Shown: positions 62,356-63,953 of the stretch, in pieces | Position numbering within the stretch: position 1 is the stretch's first letter | Layout of the letters: each line of letters starts with the position of its first letter | Assembly (NCBI RefSeq): GCF_008123425.1 | Contig: NZ_VSSS01000092.1 | Coordinates: 1 to 63,953 of the forward strand | From: Bradyrhizobium rifense | GTDB taxonomy: Bacteria > Pseudomonadota > Alphaproteobacteria > Rhizobiales > Xanthobacteraceae | DNA: 63,953 nt | Direction: 5' to 3' | Notes under the pieces: model-generated | Told to the model about the DNA's origin: nothing | What the model saw: the letters and a program-made list of their open reading frames with translations, nothing else | Database searches by the model: none | Position numbers and translations under genes: made by a program

Positions 62356-63411
62356 ATGGCCAAGCGAACCAGAGTGACACGCCCAAAGGCGGCCAGGATC
62401 GCGGACGTTGCACAGCTGGCAGGAGTCTCGGTTGCGACCGTCAGCCGGACGCTGGCCCGCCCCGAAGTCGTGATTGAGGAAACCCGCCTGCGCGTGCTCG
62501 CTGCGGTGCGTGATACCGGTTACATGCCGAACATTTCCGCAAGGAACCTGCGCGTCCGGAAGACCATGGTCGTGCTGGTGGCGGTGCCGGACATCGCCAA
62601 CCCGTTCTTCGCCGAGGTTCTCCAGGGCATCGACGATACCCTATCGGCCGCCGACTACGGTCTCATCATCGCCAATCTGGCCGGCTCGCCCGGGAAGGAG
62701 GCACGCTACGTCGATCTGGTCTGCGCCGGTCAGGCCGACGGCGTGCTGCTGTTGTGCGGCCATGTGATGCGCAGCCCCGACCGCGACTTGCGCGATGCGC
62801 GCGTGCCGCTGGTTGCGGCCTGCGAGTATATTCCTGGCGAGAAGTTCCCGCAGATCACAATCGACAACGTCGACACTGCGCGCGAGGCGGTGGGACACCT
62901 CATCAAACTGGGCCACACAAATATCGCCTATCTGTCCGGGCCCAAATCCAACATCCTCGAGCAGCAGCGTCTCGAAGGCTATCGACAGGCCTTGCGCGAG
63001 GCGGGGATTGCGGCCGATGCGGGGTTGATTCTGCGCGGCGATTTCACCTTCCGCGCCGGCGTCGAGGCCGGCCGGGCGCTGCTGGCGCTCGAGCCCGTAG
63101 CGCGTCCCACCGCGCTGTTTGCGGCCAATGACGAAATGGCAATCGGCCTGATCAAGACCGTGCACACGGCCGGCCTCCAGATCCCGGACGATCTCTCCGT
63201 CGTGGGCTTCGACGGCATCGCCTATGCCGACTATTGCGAGCCGACCTTGACGACCATCGTCCAGCCGCGTCGCGACCTCGGAGCCACCGCCGCGGCCGAA
63301 CTGATCTCGCTCATGACGAACGGCAGAGCGGGGCCGCGGAAGGACATCAAGCTTCCCGCCACGCTAATGCTGCGCGACAGCACGCGCGCGCCGCGGAGGA
63401 GTCCCTCTTGA
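62356..63411 (+). CDS. LacI family transcriptional regulator
   Basis: The 351-residue regulator has an HTH ADVAQLAGVSVATVSRTLARP and hinge NISARNLRVRK, then an effector-binding domain with GFDGIAYADYCEP. The start ATG 62356 (MAKRTRVTRPKAARI) carries a basic tail before the HTH; the longer frame to 62257 has no SD. It is divergent from the binding-protein operon and should repress it through the 62274 palindrome. Confidence 0.93.
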   Translation: MAKRTRVTRPKAARIADVAQLAGVSVATVSRTLARPEVVIEETRLRVLAAVRDTGYMPNISARNLRVRKTMVVLVAVPDIANPFFAEVLQGIDDTLSAADYGLIIANLAGSPGKEARYVDLVCAGQADGVLLLCGHVMRSPDRDLRDARVPLVAACEYIPGEKFPQITIDNVDTAREAVGHLIKLGHTNIAYLSGPKSNILEQQRLEGYRQALREAGIAADAGLILRGDFTFRAGVEAGRALLALEPVARPTALFAANDEMAIGLIKTVHTAGLQIPDDLSVVGFDGIAYADYCEPTLTTIVQPRRDLGATAAAELISLMTNGRAGPRKDIKLPATLMLRDSTRAPRRSPS

Positions 63412-63429
63412 ACCGCCAACCTGCCGCAT

Positions 63430-63600
63430 TGGGCTAAGACGGTTTCCTTGCCCAAAATGAAACGCGCGGCCCGCTCGCCGGTCATCATCGTCGGCGCGTT
63501 GGTATTGCCGGAAACCAGGCGTGGCATGATCGACGCGTCTGCGACGCGAAGTCCTTTGACCCCGCGCATGCCTCGAAACCAATTCTGGGCACCGGGGCGT
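63430..63600 (-). pseudogene. 3' fragment of a GMC oxidoreductase (choline-dehydrogenase-like)
   Basis: A minus-strand frame reads MRGVKGLRVADASIMPRL, then VSGNTNAPTMMTGERAARFIL, the C-terminal signature of GMC flavoenzymes. Only about 50 residues survive of the roughly 540 expected. The upstream part is missing, the break lies next to direct repeat copy B, and its own stop is lost into LacI antisense. Confidence 0.8.
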
Positions 63601-63628
63601 CGTTAAAAGGCGTGCCACATCGTACAAA

Positions 63629-63666
63629 ATCGTAGAGTGGCGCACAAAATCGTGGAGCGGGTGAAG
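63629..63666. repeat. direct repeat copy B (tRNA-Gly 3' end derived)
   Basis: These 38 bases match copy A (53430-53467) at 36 positions. The right end continues into a longer tRNA-Gly 3' fragment. Together the repeats look like att sites flanking a 10.2-kb segment. Confidence 0.8.
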
Positions 63667-63696
63667 GGAATCGAACCCTCGTATTCAGCTTGGAAG
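63653..63696 (-). tRNA. 3' fragment of a tRNA-Gly (UCC) gene, not functional
   Basis: On the minus strand the 44 bases run from the anticodon loop (CTTCCAAG) through the T arm (GAGGGTTCGATTCCCTTC) to ACCCGCTCCA with encoded CCA. The D arm and acceptor 5' half are missing: sequence beyond 63696 does not match a tRNA. This is the usual footprint of an integrative element that uses a tRNA 3' end as attachment site. Confidence 0.75.
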
Positions 63697-63835
63697 TCAT
63701 GGAATCCTGCAGTGTTTTCAGCGGCCGTTCTGACATTTACGGTGTTTTTGGCCCATTGAGATCATTACAGAATTTCTCGTTGTCAGAATGGCGGTTGCGA
63801 GCCTCACGGTCGCAGTCAAGACCGGTTTTGCGCCT
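63697..63835. other. non-coding stretch after the tRNA fragment
   Basis: AT-richer than the window average (for example TTACGGTGTTTTTGG). I see no gene, repeat or clear regulatory site. Confidence 0.4.
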
Positions 63836-63952
63836 TTATGGAAATCCGTGAAGTAATGGTGGTAGCGCCTGTATCAGCAATACGGTGCTTCCGCCCAACA
63901 CGCTGGCACCCACGACGAGCAGGGACAGGACCCGCGCCAAAGCATCTCGTTG
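63836..63952 (-). CDS. C-terminal end of a membrane protein, cut by the window edge
   Basis: A minus-strand frame open to the window edge ends at TAA 63836-63838 and encodes about 38 residues: LARVLSLLVVGASVLGGSTV, then LLIQALPPLLHGFP. One hydrophobic helix is evident. Nothing more can be said; it may also be chance. Confidence 0.3.
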   Translation of the reverse strand, partial: QRDALARVLSLLVVGASVLGGSTVLLIQALPPLLHGFP

Positions 63953-63953
63953 C

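Noticed and set aside
53430..63666. Island integrase
   Set aside because: Both strands were read for tyrosine- or serine-recombinase motifs and none was found inside the repeats.
63485..63736. Minus-strand frame ending in STRVRFPSPAP-like text
   Set aside because: This is the known artefact of translating a tRNA 3' end; the DNA is a tRNA-Gly fragment.
1..63953. CRISPR arrays
   Set aside because: No regularly spaced short repeats with unique spacers; the only regular repeats are 279-bp coding units in the autotransporter.

Overview
The window reads as chromosomal DNA of a slow-growing rhizobium-type alphaproteobacterium, most likely Bradyrhizobium or a close relative in the Nitrobacteraceae. 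The reasons are the high GC content with strong GC3 bias, dense catabolic and transport genes with local LysR/TetR/LacI regulators, and short palindromic repeats of the kind scattered in these genomes (GGCGGRTTA..TAAYCCGCC; CGTCATTGCGAG..CTCGCAATGACG). The genus is an inference. No rRNA, intact tRNA, CRISPR array, transposase or integrase was found.

Layout. 0.1-10.4 kb: DUF1772 protein and divergent TetR with a twin operator; MHS transporter, LysR and M20 deacetylase; LysE exporter and NIPSNAP protein; acyl-CoA dehydrogenase and aminoglycoside-phosphotransferase-like protein, divergent from a TetR with a PsrA-like site; RidA and a small protein. 10.5-16.5 kb: two beta-keto-acid cleavage enzymes (BKACE), a CoA-transferase and two MFS transporters, all on the minus strand. 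16.7-19.5 kb: a compact NrtR-like regulator / SPFH / NAD-kinase-like unit with a twin operator over a consensus -35 element. 19.5-24.1 kb: GDP-fucose genes gmd and fcl, an LpxL-like acyltransferase and an MFS exporter. 24.2-29.3 kb: a ribose-type (CUT2) ABC transporter with a xylulokinase. 29.5-37.8 kb: TauE/SafE permease, a 57-residue membrane protein, a giant autotransporter, a hybrid histidine kinase and a NarL-type regulator, in one direction. 38-40.7 kb: LysR, SDR, SnoaL-like protein and a frameshifted NTF2-like gene. 40.9-44.7 kb: PQQ glucose dehydrogenase and OprB porin. 44.9-50.7 kb: a CUT1 sugar ABC transporter with LacI regulator and palindromic operator. 50.7-53.3 kb: LysR, alpha/beta hydrolase and HD-domain protein. 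53.4-63.7 kb: a second CUT1 sugar ABC cluster with LacI, two Gfo/Idh/MocA dehydrogenases and two sugar-isomerase-fold proteins. This last block lies between two 38-bp direct repeats derived from the 3' end of a tRNA-Gly gene, which marks it as a probable acquired island.

How the genes work together. The window is an accessory-metabolism region. Its strongest system-level signals are: (1) the NrtR-like/SPFH/NADK-like unit, a self-contained and apparently NAD-linked system of unknown function; (2) the 53.6-63.4 kb cluster, whose two dehydrogenases, two isomerase-fold proteins, ABC importer and LacI regulator match the published logic of 3-keto-glycoside (levoglucosan-type) catabolism; (3) a two-component system next to a repeat-rich autotransporter and a previously uncalled small membrane protein. 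Start codons were moved from the longest ORF wherever a Shine-Dalgarno (SD) sequence or domain start argued for it.
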